NCBI RefSeq assembly: GCF_021083305.1
Contig: NZ_JAJFAY010000001.1
Span: forward strand, 558,001 to 622,000
Reading direction: 5' to 3'
Source of the DNA: Haladaptatus sp. DYF46
Lineage (GTDB): Archaea; Halobacteriota; Halobacteria; Halobacteriales; Haladaptataceae
DNA length: 64,000 nucleotides
The translations under genes were made by a program, and so were the position numbers. Shown in pieces: positions 15,714 to 24,677 of this stretch. Under the pieces are notes generated by a model. The model ran no database searches. It was not told the DNA's origin and was given only the letters and a program-made list of their open reading frames with translations. Numbering within the stretch: the first letter of the stretch is position 1; the number at the start of each line of letters is the position of its first letter.

Positions 15714-17140
15714 CCGAGACTGCCCTCCATTTCGAGTTCGATGAGGCGGTTGAGTTCGACCGCGTACTCGATGGGGAGTTCCTCGGTGATGGGTTCGATG
15801 AACCCGCTCACGATCATCTGTTTCGCGTCGTCGTCGTCGAGACCGCGGCTCTGGAGGTAGAAGACGTCCTCGTCGCCGATCTTCCCGACGGTCGCCTCGT
15901 GGGCGACGTTGACGCGGTTCTCGTTGATCTCCATGTACGGCATGGTGTCCGACGTGGACTCGTTGTCGAACATCAGCGCGTCACACTCGACGGACGTGGA
16001 CGAGTCCACCGCGCCTTCGCTGATGTGGACGAGGCCGCGGTAGTTCGTGCGGCCGCCGTCCTTGCTGATGGACTTCGACTCGATGGTCGAGTTGGTGTTC
16101 GGCGCGTTGTGGTAGACCTTCGCGCCGGTGTCGATGTTCTGTCCCTCGCCCGCGAAGGCGATGGAAATCTGGTTCGCGGACGCGCCGCGACCCTTGAGGA
16201 TCGAACACGGGTAGAGCATGGTGGATTTCGACCCCATGCTTCCCGAGACCCACTCCATGCGGCCACCGGCTTCGACGATGGCGCGCTTCGTGTTGAGGTT
16301 GTACGTGTTCTTCGACCAGTTCTGCACGGTCGAGTACTGCACGTGAGCGTCGTCGCCGACGAACACCTCGACGCCGCCGGAGTGGAGGTTGAACGCGGAG
16401 TATTTGGGAGCGGAACAGCCCTCGATGTAGTGGACTTCGCTGCCCTCTTCCGCGATGATGAGCGTGTGCTCGAACTGCCCCATCCCCTCGGAGTTCATGC
16501 GGAAGTACGCCTGCACCGGCATCTGCACGGTGACGTCCTCCGGGACGTAGACGAACGACCCGCCGGACCAGACCGCACCGTGGAGCGCCGCGAACTTGTT
16601 GTCGCTCGGCGGCACGCACTTCGTCATGAAGTACTCTCGGACGAGGTCCTCGTGCTCCTGGACCGCCTGGTCCATGTTGCAGAAGACGACGCCCTTTTCC
16701 TCCCACTGTTCCTGCATGTTCTGGTAGACGACTTCGGACTCGTACTGGGCACCGACGCCGGAGAGCGCGTTTCGCTCCGCCTCCGGGATACCGAGTTTGT
16801 CGAAGGTGTCCTTGATGTCGTCCGGGAGGTCGTCCCAGTCGTCCGCGCCGCCGCGTTTGTCCACGTCGGGGCGGATGTAGGGAACGATTTCCTCGACGTC
16901 CAGTCCCGAGAGGTCGGGCTGGCCGGGCCAGTCCGTCGGCATGGGCATGTTCTGGTAGTGTTCCAGTGCGCGGAGACGCCGCTGGAGCATCCATTCGGGT
17001 TCGTCCTTGTCCTCGCTGATGAGGCGGACGACCTCTTCGGTCAGCCCCTTGTCGGACTTGACCGCGGCCCGCTGTTCTTTCTTGAACTCGAACCGTTCTT
17101 CCGTATCTGTCTCTTTCAAGTGGTCCTGATCTGAACTCAT
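15710..17140 (-). CDS. sufB: Fe-S cluster assembly protein SufB
   Basis: 476 residues, full length for SufB. The beta-helix core includes YVPEDVTVQMPVQAYFRMN, the conserved HYIEGCSAPKYS with the Cys that receives persulfide sulfur, and NVAHEATVGKIGDEDVFYLQ near the C-terminus (conserved Glu and His). SufB is the scaffold on which nascent Fe-S clusters form. It begins nine bases after the sufC stop and overlaps sufD. An antisense frame of 411 codons over this gene is a codon-bias artefact. Confidence 0.97.
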   Translation of the reverse strand: MSSDQDHLKETDTEERFEFKKEQRAAVKSDKGLTEEVVRLISEDKDEPEWMLQRRLRALEHYQNMPMPTDWPGQPDLSGLDVEEIVPYIRPDVDKRGGADDWDDLPDDIKDTFDKLGIPEAERNALSGVGAQYESEVVYQNMQEQWEEKGVVFCNMDQAVQEHEDLVREYFMTKCVPPSDNKFAALHGAVWSGGSFVYVPEDVTVQMPVQAYFRMNSEGMGQFEHTLIIAEEGSEVHYIEGCSAPKYSAFNLHSGGVEVFVGDDAHVQYSTVQNWSKNTYNLNTKRAIVEAGGRMEWVSGSMGSKSTMLYPCSILKGRGASANQISIAFAGEGQNIDTGAKVYHNAPNTNSTIESKSISKDGGRTNYRGLVHISEGAVDSSTSVECDALMFDNESTSDTMPYMEINENRVNVAHEATVGKIGDEDVFYLQSRGLDDDDAKQMIVSGFIEPITEELPIEYAVELNRLIELEMEGSLG

Positions 17141-17149
17141 ACTAACACC

Positions 17150-18055
17150 TTATGCGGTCTCGTAGACCTGGTCGCGGACCCAGTCGTATCCCTTGTCTTC
17201 GAGTTCTTCGGCGAGTTCCGGGCCGCCTTCCTTGACGATTTCGCCGTCGAGCATGATGTGGACCGTGTCGGGTTCCACGTAGTCGAGGATACGCTGGTAG
17301 TGGGTAATCTGGAGGATGCCAGTTCCCTGCTCGTCGCGGAGCGCGTTGATTCCGTTCGATACGTCCTGCAGTCGGTCGATGTCCAGCCCGGAGTCGATCT
17401 CGTCCAGCACCGCGATGGACGGTTCGAGGATGGCGGCCTGCAACACTTCGTTCTGCTTCTTCTCACCGCCGGAGAACCCGGCGTTGAGGTAGCGCATCGC
17501 GAACTTCTCGTCCATGTCGAGAAGCTCCATCTTCTCCTTGAGGAGTTGCTGGAACTCGGCGACGCCGACTTCGCCCTCGTCCGCCGGGCCTTCCATCGGA
17601 CTCGTGTCGTAGCCCGACTCTTCTTCCTCGTCCTCAGTTTCGTCCTCCTCACTGAAGAGGTCTTCGCGCTCTTCGAGCTTCGCGTTGAGCGCCGTGCGGA
17701 GGAAGTTGGACATCGTGACGCCCTCGATTTCGGCGGGGTACTGGAACGCGAGGAAGACGCCGAGCGCCGCGCGCTCGTTCGGTTCCAGTTCGAGGAGGTT
17801 CCACGTGCGCATGTCCTCGGGAATCTCGATGTCGCCGAACTCACCCTCTTCGAGGTGTAACAGTACCTCTCCCTCGGTGACTTCGTACGCGGGATGTCCC
17901 GCGATAACTTTCGATGTCGTCGATTTGCCGCTGCCGTTCGGTCCCATCAACGCGTGAATCTCGCCGGATTCGACTTCGAGATCGACGCCGTTGAGGATCT
18001 TTTCGCCTTCTTCCACGACCTCTGCGTGGAGATTTTTCAGTTCGAGCGTTGCCAT
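17150..18055 (-). CDS. sufC: Fe-S cluster assembly ATPase SufC
   Basis: 301 residues. ABC ATPase motifs: Walker A GPNGSGKST near residue 40, Q-loop at LAFQYP, signature FSGGEKK, Walker B SIAVLDEIDSGLD, and the H-loop ITHY. A strongly acidic insert of about 30 residues (EEDETEDEEEES) before the signature is typical of haloarchaeal SufC. ATG 18055 is preferred to GTG 18067 because it gives the conserved start MATLELKNLHAEV. A TATA-like CCATATG lies about 25 bases upstream and a DtxR-type palindrome sits between box and start. First gene of the suf operon. Confidence 0.96.
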   Translation of the reverse strand: MATLELKNLHAEVVEEGEKILNGVDLEVESGEIHALMGPNGSGKSTTSKVIAGHPAYEVTEGEVLLHLEEGEFGDIEIPEDMRTWNLLELEPNERAALGVFLAFQYPAEIEGVTMSNFLRTALNAKLEEREDLFSEEDETEDEEEESGYDTSPMEGPADEGEVGVAEFQQLLKEKMELLDMDEKFAMRYLNAGFSGGEKKQNEVLQAAILEPSIAVLDEIDSGLDIDRLQDVSNGINALRDEQGTGILQITHYQRILDYVEPDTVHIMLDGEIVKEGGPELAEELEDKGYDWVRDQVYETA

Positions 18056-18057
18056 TG

Positions 18058-18071
18058 TTAGGGTCACCTAA
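18058..18071. promoter_or_regulatory. DtxR-type palindrome at the suf promoter (candidate operator)
   Basis: TTAGG-GTCA-CCTAA is a perfect 5-4-5 inverted repeat immediately upstream of the sufC ATG, at the likely transcription start. It matches the outer parts of DtxR/IdeR boxes. The sirR gene lies at the end of the same gene run. Binding is inferred. Confidence 0.55.
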
Positions 18072-18215
18072 GTCATATGGAGCAAGGGTAGGTCGTCCCA
18101 TAACCGTTTCGCATTCCTGTGCAATCGGTTTCCGGAAAGAAAAAAATTGTTTTCCAGTGTGAAAGCACATCGATTACTTTCGTAGATCTGAGTTGGGGAA
18201 AAAGATATCTGTCGT

Positions 18216-20897
18216 TCACATGAAACTGCTGAGGCCGGTCTGTTGCTGGCCCGTCTTCACTTCCTCCCAGGAGATGTCGAGCGCTTCCAACACCCGTTCG
18301 ATGGGACCTTTGAGCGTCTTATCGAGCATCTTGTCCCAGTCCACTTCGAACTCCTCGGGAATCTGGTCCGCGTACTCGAAGCAGATGACGTCCTGTTCGT
18401 GTTTGAACTCGCCGTACAGCGTGTCCGGACGCGCGTCGAAATCCCCTTCTCTCTCGATTTTCTCGAAGTACGACGGATGGACCTTCTTCAGGTAGAGGCG
18501 TTTGGGCTTGCTCCCGCGCTGGAAGTTGGTTCCGAGGAGGAGGTTCGCGTACTTCGCACCGCGCACCTGTGCCGTGTCGGTGTCGTAGTTGTCGAGTCGT
18601 TTCCCGATGCCGCCCGGAATGGCGACTTCGTTCAAATCGACGTTCCCGTCCTGAAAGTTCACGATGATGTCGTGGACGTACTCCTTTACGTCGTCCAAGT
18701 CCTCTCCCGTGACGATCATCTCGATGACTTCCCGCTGGACTTCCTTCGTGATGGGCGCGATGTCCGAGCGCTTGTACTCGAAGCCCGTGATGTCGATGTC
18801 GTCTACGTCCTTGCCCTCCTTCCAGACGATGTAGCCGGCGTAGCGCTTCTTCTTGCCCGCTTGGAAGAAGCGACGGTACAGTTTCTCGAACTCGATTTGG
18901 AAGCGGTGTTCGTTCGCGTTCAACTCCTCGCGCGCGAACTCGTCGTAGCGGGCGTTGATGTGGTCCTCGATTTCGAAGGACTGGTCGATGGCGTCGTCCT
19001 TCGCGATGTCTCCGCCGAGTTCGAGCATGACCGAGTCCGTGTCACCATATGCCACTTTGTAGTCGATTTCGTTCGCCGCGGTCTCCGTGAACTCGATGAC
19101 CTCCCGCCCGGTGGCGGTGATGGCCGCACCCATCTCCTTGTCGTAGAGACGGAACCGCTCCCATCCCAGCACGCCGTAGAGCGAGTTCATGATGACCTTC
19201 ACTGCTTGTTGCTGTTGGTCGTAAATCTCGTACTCGGCGCTGTTCGGGTCGTGTTCGTTCCGGAGCGCCTTCTTTTCCTCGCGCTCGCTTAACGTCTCGT
19301 TGATAATCTCCCGAACGATTCCGTCCGGTTCCTTCCGGAAGTGACTCCCGTTCGGCGCGACGTACGTGTCACCCTCGTACACGTCGGGGTTTACCGACGT
19401 TTCCGGCGATAGATTCAGCGTCACCATACACATCGGGTACAGCGACTTCAGGTCGAGCACCGTGACGTTCTCCTTGACGCCGGTAATCGGTTCGAACACC
19501 GCGCCACCCTCGTAATCCTCTGCCTCGAACTGCCCCTTCGACGGAAGCGCGAACTGACCGTGGGCCTTATGGAGGACGTACACGTCCACCGCGTCGCCGG
19601 GCGTCGTCGCGTCTTCGAGTTTACACCCGACGAACGACGCGACTTCCCGCCAGAAGGAGACGATGTCCTGTTTTCTATCGAGTTCGACACAGAGTTCCAC
19701 GTCGCGAACGTTGTACTCCAACAGTCGCACCGGGTTCTGCTCCCAGAGGTCCCCGATGTCTCCCGCATAGCGCTCCTTCCCGACGCCGAGTTCGACTTCT
19801 CCGACCGCGTCGAGGCGGTACGAATCGAGTTCGCTGAACTGGGTCCGTTTGTACGCATAGAGCAGGTCGAAGACGACCCGGCCTTTCACCGTCGGGCCGC
19901 CCCAGTCGCTCCGCCAGACCTCGTTCACGCGCGAAAGTCGGTTGTAGTTGAGGTCGTAGTCGTGGTGCGGTCCCTCCAACCGTTCGAGCCTGTCGAGGAA
20001 GTACGGCGCGTCGAAGTCCTCGAAGTTCCACCCCGTGAGCACGTCCGGGTCGGTTTCGTCGATGTAGTCGAGGAACGCCGACAGCATCGCTTCCTCTTCT
20101 TCGAACGCTCGAACCTCGATGGTCGGTTCCTCCCGGAGGGGTTCGTAGTCGGGGAGGTCGGTCGGTGGGGTGCTATCCCCGTCAGGCGCGTCGAACACCC
20201 ACGCGACGTACTCGTCGAGATAGGAGTCGTGGCTGGTGAGACAGATGATCGGTTCCTCCCCATCCTCGGGGAATCCGGAGCGGTCGTCGACCTCTATGTC
20301 GAAGGTGTGGACGCGGAGGTTCGCCTGCACGTCGGCCGCTTCGACTTCGCTCTCCTGCACGACGATCGCCCCGTCCTCGCGGCGGCGCTCGGGAAGCCGA
20401 ATCCCGCTTTTGATGTCCTTGTCGATGAGGAAGCGGTTGGGAAAGAGGATGTCCGCTTCGAAGTGGTCGAACTCGTCGCGGATGTTCCCCACGTCACGCG
20501 GCGTCCGACCGAATATTTTCGTCAACCGCTCGCCGCGGATGCTCTCGTAGCCTTCCTCTGACCCCGTGATTCGCCCGTCGTTCAGTTTCCCGTCGTTCAA
20601 CGTCTCCGTCGGCGCGTAGAAGTACGGCCGAAACCCGACGACTCGAACGTGCTGCTGTTCGTCGTCCGACGTTCGCCCGAACACGTGGATGATGGGCTCT
20701 TCCTCGTCACCACTGCCGTCGATGGTGTAATCGACCTGCGTCACCGCTAGCTCGATGGTTCCCTGTGATTCGGGGAGCCAATCCTTGTCGGCGTCCACGA
20801 CGTTCGCCGTCGTCGATTCGTTCCCCGCAACGGCGTGGGCTTCTGCCGCGGGACGCTTTTCTCCACCCGCGAAGTCACCAAGCCCAGATTGAGTCAT
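18216..20897 (-). CDS. polB: Family B DNA polymerase (replicative/repair)
   Basis: 893 residues with no intein. Exonuclease motifs: Exo I FDIEV (199-203), Exo II NFEDFD (291-296), Exo III YNVRDVEL (395-402). Polymerase motifs: A DLKSLYP (482-488), B KVIMNSLYG (567-575), C YGDTDS (617-622). The last residues, QQQTGLSSFM, look like a PCNA-binding PIP box, and the N-terminus (QSGLGDF) has a similar pattern. It is the main processive B-type polymerase of the haloarchaeal cell. Many haloarchaeal polB genes carry inteins in motifs A or C; both sites are uninterrupted here. It is divergent from a run of small conserved genes that leads into rad50. Confidence 0.97.
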   Translation of the reverse strand: MTQSGLGDFAGGEKRPAAEAHAVAGNESTTANVVDADKDWLPESQGTIELAVTQVDYTIDGSGDEEEPIIHVFGRTSDDEQQHVRVVGFRPYFYAPTETLNDGKLNDGRITGSEEGYESIRGERLTKIFGRTPRDVGNIRDEFDHFEADILFPNRFLIDKDIKSGIRLPERRREDGAIVVQESEVEAADVQANLRVHTFDIEVDDRSGFPEDGEEPIICLTSHDSYLDEYVAWVFDAPDGDSTPPTDLPDYEPLREEPTIEVRAFEEEEAMLSAFLDYIDETDPDVLTGWNFEDFDAPYFLDRLERLEGPHHDYDLNYNRLSRVNEVWRSDWGGPTVKGRVVFDLLYAYKRTQFSELDSYRLDAVGEVELGVGKERYAGDIGDLWEQNPVRLLEYNVRDVELCVELDRKQDIVSFWREVASFVGCKLEDATTPGDAVDVYVLHKAHGQFALPSKGQFEAEDYEGGAVFEPITGVKENVTVLDLKSLYPMCMVTLNLSPETSVNPDVYEGDTYVAPNGSHFRKEPDGIVREIINETLSEREEKKALRNEHDPNSAEYEIYDQQQQAVKVIMNSLYGVLGWERFRLYDKEMGAAITATGREVIEFTETAANEIDYKVAYGDTDSVMLELGGDIAKDDAIDQSFEIEDHINARYDEFAREELNANEHRFQIEFEKLYRRFFQAGKKKRYAGYIVWKEGKDVDDIDITGFEYKRSDIAPITKEVQREVIEMIVTGEDLDDVKEYVHDIIVNFQDGNVDLNEVAIPGGIGKRLDNYDTDTAQVRGAKYANLLLGTNFQRGSKPKRLYLKKVHPSYFEKIEREGDFDARPDTLYGEFKHEQDVICFEYADQIPEEFEVDWDKMLDKTLKGPIERVLEALDISWEEVKTGQQQTGLSSFM

Positions 20898-21005
20898 GTC
20901 GATTGTTTTTGGTGCTTCTCGGTAAAAACCCTCCCGTTTGGGCCAGTCGGATGTAGGGAAAGAGATTTAATGTGTTAACTCATAGCACAGGATGAGGTCA
21001 AGCCA

Positions 21006-21191
21006 ATGTCTGACCGTGCAACAGAAGACGGAACGCTGGACCGCGCAGAAACCGAACTTCCGGTTCCCGACGAACCGATGAGTTCGATCGAAGCCTATGA
21101 GACGGAAGACGGCGTCGTATTCTACGACGCTAACAACCCCCTTGGATGGCTGAAGGCGTCCAGCACGGTCACGTTAGAAAAACACGTCTGA
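21006..21191 (+). CDS. Small conserved haloarchaeal protein
   Basis: 61 acidic residues, MSDRATEDGTLDRAETELPV then a compact C-terminal part SIEAYETEDGVVFYDANNPLGWLKA that looks like a small beta hairpin plus a short helix. A TATA-like TTTAATG lies upstream. The position between polB and two more small genes before rad50 matches the order I recall from other haloarchaea (DUF7331-type, number from memory and unchecked). Function unknown. Confidence 0.75.
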   Translation: MSDRATEDGTLDRAETELPVPDEPMSSIEAYETEDGVVFYDANNPLGWLKASSTVTLEKHV

Positions 21192-21238
21192 ATCGACTCC
21201 GAACGCTTTTCCCTTTTACAGACGAACGACGAGCCACG

Positions 21239-21574
21239 GTGTTCGACAGATTCGGTCACGACGACGAGGGGTCCGAAGACCCGGGTGACGCCCCGGAAGC
21301 TGACATGATTCCGACGGTCGAGGACCCATCGGAACGGCTTCGCGTCGAAGGCCCGTCCGTTCGTGACTACAGCGAGGTGGACGCCGACCCGGAACTCCAA
21401 AAGGAGTTCTGGGCGCAAGTTCTCCTCTTCAACATCGCCCTCTTCTGTCTCAGCCTCGGCATCATGCTCGTCGTGTTTCGGGGACAATGGACGTTCGGCG
21501 GCGGCCTCCTCGCTATCGGCCTGTTCGCGTTCGGACGCGGCTACCGCCGATACCGTTCCGTCCAGAAGGACTAA
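21239..21574 (+). CDS. Conserved haloarchaeal membrane protein
   Basis: 111 residues from GTG 21239; the frame is open further upstream, but that part is basic and unlike haloarchaeal protein. The N-terminal 55 residues are acidic and soluble (FDRFGHDDEGSEDPGD), followed by two hydrophobic helices (about 66-85 and 88-104) and a basic end RGYRRYRSVQKD, so the N-terminus probably sits outside the helix hairpin. It is part of the small-gene run between polB and rad50 (DUF7322-type from memory). Function unknown. Confidence 0.7.
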   Translation: MFDRFGHDDEGSEDPGDAPEADMIPTVEDPSERLRVEGPSVRDYSEVDADPELQKEFWAQVLLFNIALFCLSLGIMLVVFRGQWTFGGGLLAIGLFAFGRGYRRYRSVQKD

Positions 21575-21599
21575 CCGTTCGCCAGCGCTACTCCGAGCC

Positions 21600-22034
21600 A
21601 TGCGAACCGTCCGCGACGAATCGGGACGCCGGTATCTGCTCGTCAAGCAGTCGGACGAATCGAGCCTCGTCCGTGACCCGCGGACGGGGGACGAACGCTA
21701 CCTCGAAAACGACCGCCTCGATTCGGTCTCCGGAGAGTCGCCGCTCGAAACGTCGGCACGACGGGTTTCGTCGCCGGTCAGACGAATCCTCACTGCCGTC
21801 CCGAACGACCGGGCACTCGGCCTGTTGATCGAGTTCTACGACCGCGGCCCCGTTCCGGCGCGGTCGATAGTCTCGGCATACGACCTCTGTGAAAGCGACC
21901 TGCACGGATTGCTCGCCGAATTCCGCGCGGCGGGACTCATCGAAGAGCGAAAAATCGCGGGCGAACGCGGCTACGGCTTGACCGATATCGGAACGGACGG
22001 AGTAGCGTCGTTAGTCGGCGACACCGAGGAGTGA
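21600..22034 (+). CDS. Conserved haloarchaeal winged-helix protein
   Basis: 144 residues from ATG 21600. The N-terminal 50 residues (MRTVRDESGRRYLLVKQSDESSLVRDP) form a small beta domain; the C-terminal 80 residues look like a winged helix (LGLLIEFYDRGPVPARSIVSAYDLCESDLHGLLAEFRAAGLIEE then GYGLTDIG). The end overlaps the end of rad50 (22011-22034) on the opposite strand. A constant neighbour of rad50/mre11 in haloarchaea as far as I recall (DUF7346-type), so a DNA-repair-linked or regulatory role is possible but unproven. Confidence 0.75.
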   Translation: MRTVRDESGRRYLLVKQSDESSLVRDPRTGDERYLENDRLDSVSGESPLETSARRVSSPVRRILTAVPNDRALGLLIEFYDRGPVPARSIVSAYDLCESDLHGLLAEFRAAGLIEERKIAGERGYGLTDIGTDGVASLVGDTEE

Positions 22035-24677
22035 TTCCCTGTCCTCGACGTGCGACCGGTTGGTCGTCGAATCTTTCTCCACGCGCACGAGGTTGTCAGC
22101 GCCGCCGACCAACTCGTCGTCGTGGCTGACCACGATTATCTGCTCGACGCCCAACTCGCGCATGGATTCGACGAGTTCCACCAACTGCGAGACGTGCCCC
22201 GAATCGAGGAACACCGTCGGTTCATCCAGAATGAGCGGCGGCATGGGTGCGCTTCCCTCGATTCCCTCCGCGAGCAGGCGATAAATCGCACATCGTAAAC
22301 TCAAATTGAACAGCGCCCGTTCCCCGCCCGAGAGCTGTTCCGGTTCGAGCGGTTCGCCGTCCTTCTGGTAAATCGTGAGTCGGTACTCGCCGTCGAGCGC
22401 GATGCGCGCGTACGAGTCGTTCTGGTAGACGAGGTCGAACACCTCGTTCAACATCCGCTCCAAACTCACGACGTTTCGTTGGCGGAGTTCCGCCCTGAGG
22501 TCGCCGTACATCGACTGCAAGTCGGCGGCTTCGTCGTACACCGATTCGAGCGCTGAAACCCGTTCTTCGATATCGTCACGACGGTCACGAAGCTCCTCCA
22601 ACTCCTCGATTTCGCCGCGAACGCCGCCGATTCGGTCGATGAGGTCGTCCCGTCGTTCACGCAGCGAGGAGAGTTCGTCCGTCACCCGTTCGAGGTAGTT
22701 CTCCGCCCGCTCCTTGTCGTTTCGCGCCTGTTCGACCGCCGACTCATCGTAGGCGTCGCGGAGTTCCGACTGACGTGCGCGTTTGTCCGAGAGGGTCTCC
22801 CGGCGCTGGTCGTTGAGTTCTTCCAAATGACTTCGTTTTTCGGCGAGGCGGTCGAGTTCGGACTCCGCGTCCGCTTTCTTCCCCCGTATCGTCCGTATCC
22901 GTTCGACTCGGGTTCGACGGTCGGCCACCGCTTCTCGTTCCCCTTCCAAGCGTTCGACCTCCTCGCGCTGCGTTTCGGCTTTCGCTTTCAGTTCCGCCGC
23001 CGATTCCTTGCGCTCCGCCGCGTCGGATCGGAGCATCTTCGCTTCCTCCCGGAGTTGTTCGGCCTCCTCTCGTTTCTCCCGAATCGCGTTCTCCCTGTCC
23101 TCGACCAGTTGCTCGACGTTCTCCCGGTTGTTTCGACGCTCTCGAACGCGGTTTTCCGCCGTGAGGAGTTCCTCCCCTTCCTCGATTCGCGCTTCGAGAC
23201 GCGTCCGTTTCTCACGAAGCGTTTCGACTTCGTCCCGCAGTTCCGACACTCGTTCCCGGTCCTCGTCTATCGTATCGACGTGTGGGGACTCCTCGACGGG
23301 TTGTCCACATTCCGGGCACTTTCCGGCATCCAAGAGACGCTCCGCCTCCTCGACTCCTTCTTTCGCTGTCCGAAGGTTCGCACGGGCGTTCGTCTCCGCC
23401 TCGCGGCAGTCCGCGAGGTCCGAGCGGAGCGATTCGAGGTGCTCTTCGGCCGCCCCGAACTCGACCGGCGCGTCCGCGAAGCGTTCGCGGTACGATTCGA
23501 TTTCGTCGTCGATTTCGGTCAGTTTTTCGCGGCGGTTTTCGAGTTCCGACGTCGCCTCCTCGACATCGTCGTCGAGTCGGTTCGCCCGCTCTCGCGTCTC
23601 CGTCGCCCGCGATTCGAGGTCTGCCACGCGCTCGCCGAGGTTCGACGCTTGATTGTCGAACATCTGGGCTTTCATGCGATGATCTTCGAGTTCTTCCGCG
23701 AGCGACTCGTCCTCGTCGTCGAGTGCTTCGAGTCGTGAATCGAGGGCCTCCTCGTCGGCGGTTTCGAGGTCCGTTTCGCCGAGGAGTTCTTCGACATTCG
23801 ATTCCAGTTCCGCGATGGTCTCCCGTACGTCGCTCGCCCGCTTGCGGCAGTTTTCGCGTTCGTTCTCCGTCTCGGTTATCCCGTCCTGAAGCGACTCGAT
23901 GTCCGTTTCGAGGGAAGCCAATTCTTCCCGCTTTTCCGCGGACGTTTCGAGGACGGTTTCGGCGTTTTCGAGCGTTTCGCGCGCATTGTCACGGTTCCCT
24001 TCGTACCGTTCTATTTCCGATTCCGTCTCGTTTCGCTTCGATTCGAGGTCGTTCAACAGGCCGTGGAGGTTCTTTTCCTCCTTCTTCTCGATTTGTGATT
24101 CGAGTTCGGAGTAGCTTCCCCGCCGGTCGTCGAGGACGCTTTTGACGCCGAGTCGGGCGTCGCTCGCGCGTTCACGGTACTCCTCCAGTTTGCCGAGTTG
24201 GAGGAGGTCGTCTATCATGTCTTGGCGCTGTGACGGGGTGGCGTTGATGAGTTTGTTCACCTCGCCCTGTCGGACGTATGCGCAGTTGACGAACGCCTCC
24301 GCGTCCATGCGAAACAGGTTGACGATGTGGGCACGCACGTCGCGGGCACCGTCGAGGGTTCCGTCGGGCGTTTCGAGGACGCACTTTGCGGTTTGAGCCG
24401 AGTCGCCCGTCGCACGGATCCGGCGGTGAACGTGGTAATTTCCGCCCGCGTGCGCGAACCAGAGTTCGACCTCCGCGTCCTCCGCGCCGATGGTGACGAC
24501 GTCTTCGAGCGTCCTGTCGAGCGCTCGTGCTCCGTACAGCGCGAAAAAGCACGCTTCGAGGAGCGAGGATTTCCCGCTCCCGTTGAGTCCGTGGATGACG
24601 GTGACTCCCGAATCGAGGGAGAGGTCCGCATCCTCGTAACATTTGAAGTTGGACAGCCGAACGCGTTCGAACTTCAC
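22011..24677 (-). CDS. rad50: DNA double-strand break repair ATPase Rad50
   Basis: 888 residues. ABC-type ATPase halves at both ends: Walker A HGLNGSGKSSLLEA near residue 30, signature LSGGERALFNLSLR and Walker B PLILDEPTVFLD near the C-terminus. Between them lie two long acidic coiled coils flanking the zinc hook CPECGQP, whose two Cys bridge Rad50 molecules through Zn. Together with Mre11 it tethers and processes broken DNA ends. The start overlaps the mre11 stop by four bases (24674-24677), so the pair is translationally coupled with mre11 first. Its last 24 bases overlap the convergent small gene. Confidence 0.97.
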   Translation of the reverse strand: MKFERVRLSNFKCYEDADLSLDSGVTVIHGLNGSGKSSLLEACFFALYGARALDRTLEDVVTIGAEDAEVELWFAHAGGNYHVHRRIRATGDSAQTAKCVLETPDGTLDGARDVRAHIVNLFRMDAEAFVNCAYVRQGEVNKLINATPSQRQDMIDDLLQLGKLEEYRERASDARLGVKSVLDDRRGSYSELESQIEKKEEKNLHGLLNDLESKRNETESEIERYEGNRDNARETLENAETVLETSAEKREELASLETDIESLQDGITETENERENCRKRASDVRETIAELESNVEELLGETDLETADEEALDSRLEALDDEDESLAEELEDHRMKAQMFDNQASNLGERVADLESRATETRERANRLDDDVEEATSELENRREKLTEIDDEIESYRERFADAPVEFGAAEEHLESLRSDLADCREAETNARANLRTAKEGVEEAERLLDAGKCPECGQPVEESPHVDTIDEDRERVSELRDEVETLREKRTRLEARIEEGEELLTAENRVRERRNNRENVEQLVEDRENAIREKREEAEQLREEAKMLRSDAAERKESAAELKAKAETQREEVERLEGEREAVADRRTRVERIRTIRGKKADAESELDRLAEKRSHLEELNDQRRETLSDKRARQSELRDAYDESAVEQARNDKERAENYLERVTDELSSLRERRDDLIDRIGGVRGEIEELEELRDRRDDIEERVSALESVYDEAADLQSMYGDLRAELRQRNVVSLERMLNEVFDLVYQNDSYARIALDGEYRLTIYQKDGEPLEPEQLSGGERALFNLSLRCAIYRLLAEGIEGSAPMPPLILDEPTVFLDSGHVSQLVELVESMRELGVEQIIVVSHDDELVGGADNLVRVEKDSTTNRSHVEDRESLLGVAD

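Noticed and set aside
15899-17134. Forward open frame of 411 codons over sufB
   Set aside because: Antisense to sufB, with repetitive Val/Arg/Asp/His composition typical of shadow frames.
19560-20561. Forward open frame of 333 codons over polB
   Set aside because: Antisense to the polymerase exonuclease domain; no family resemblance.
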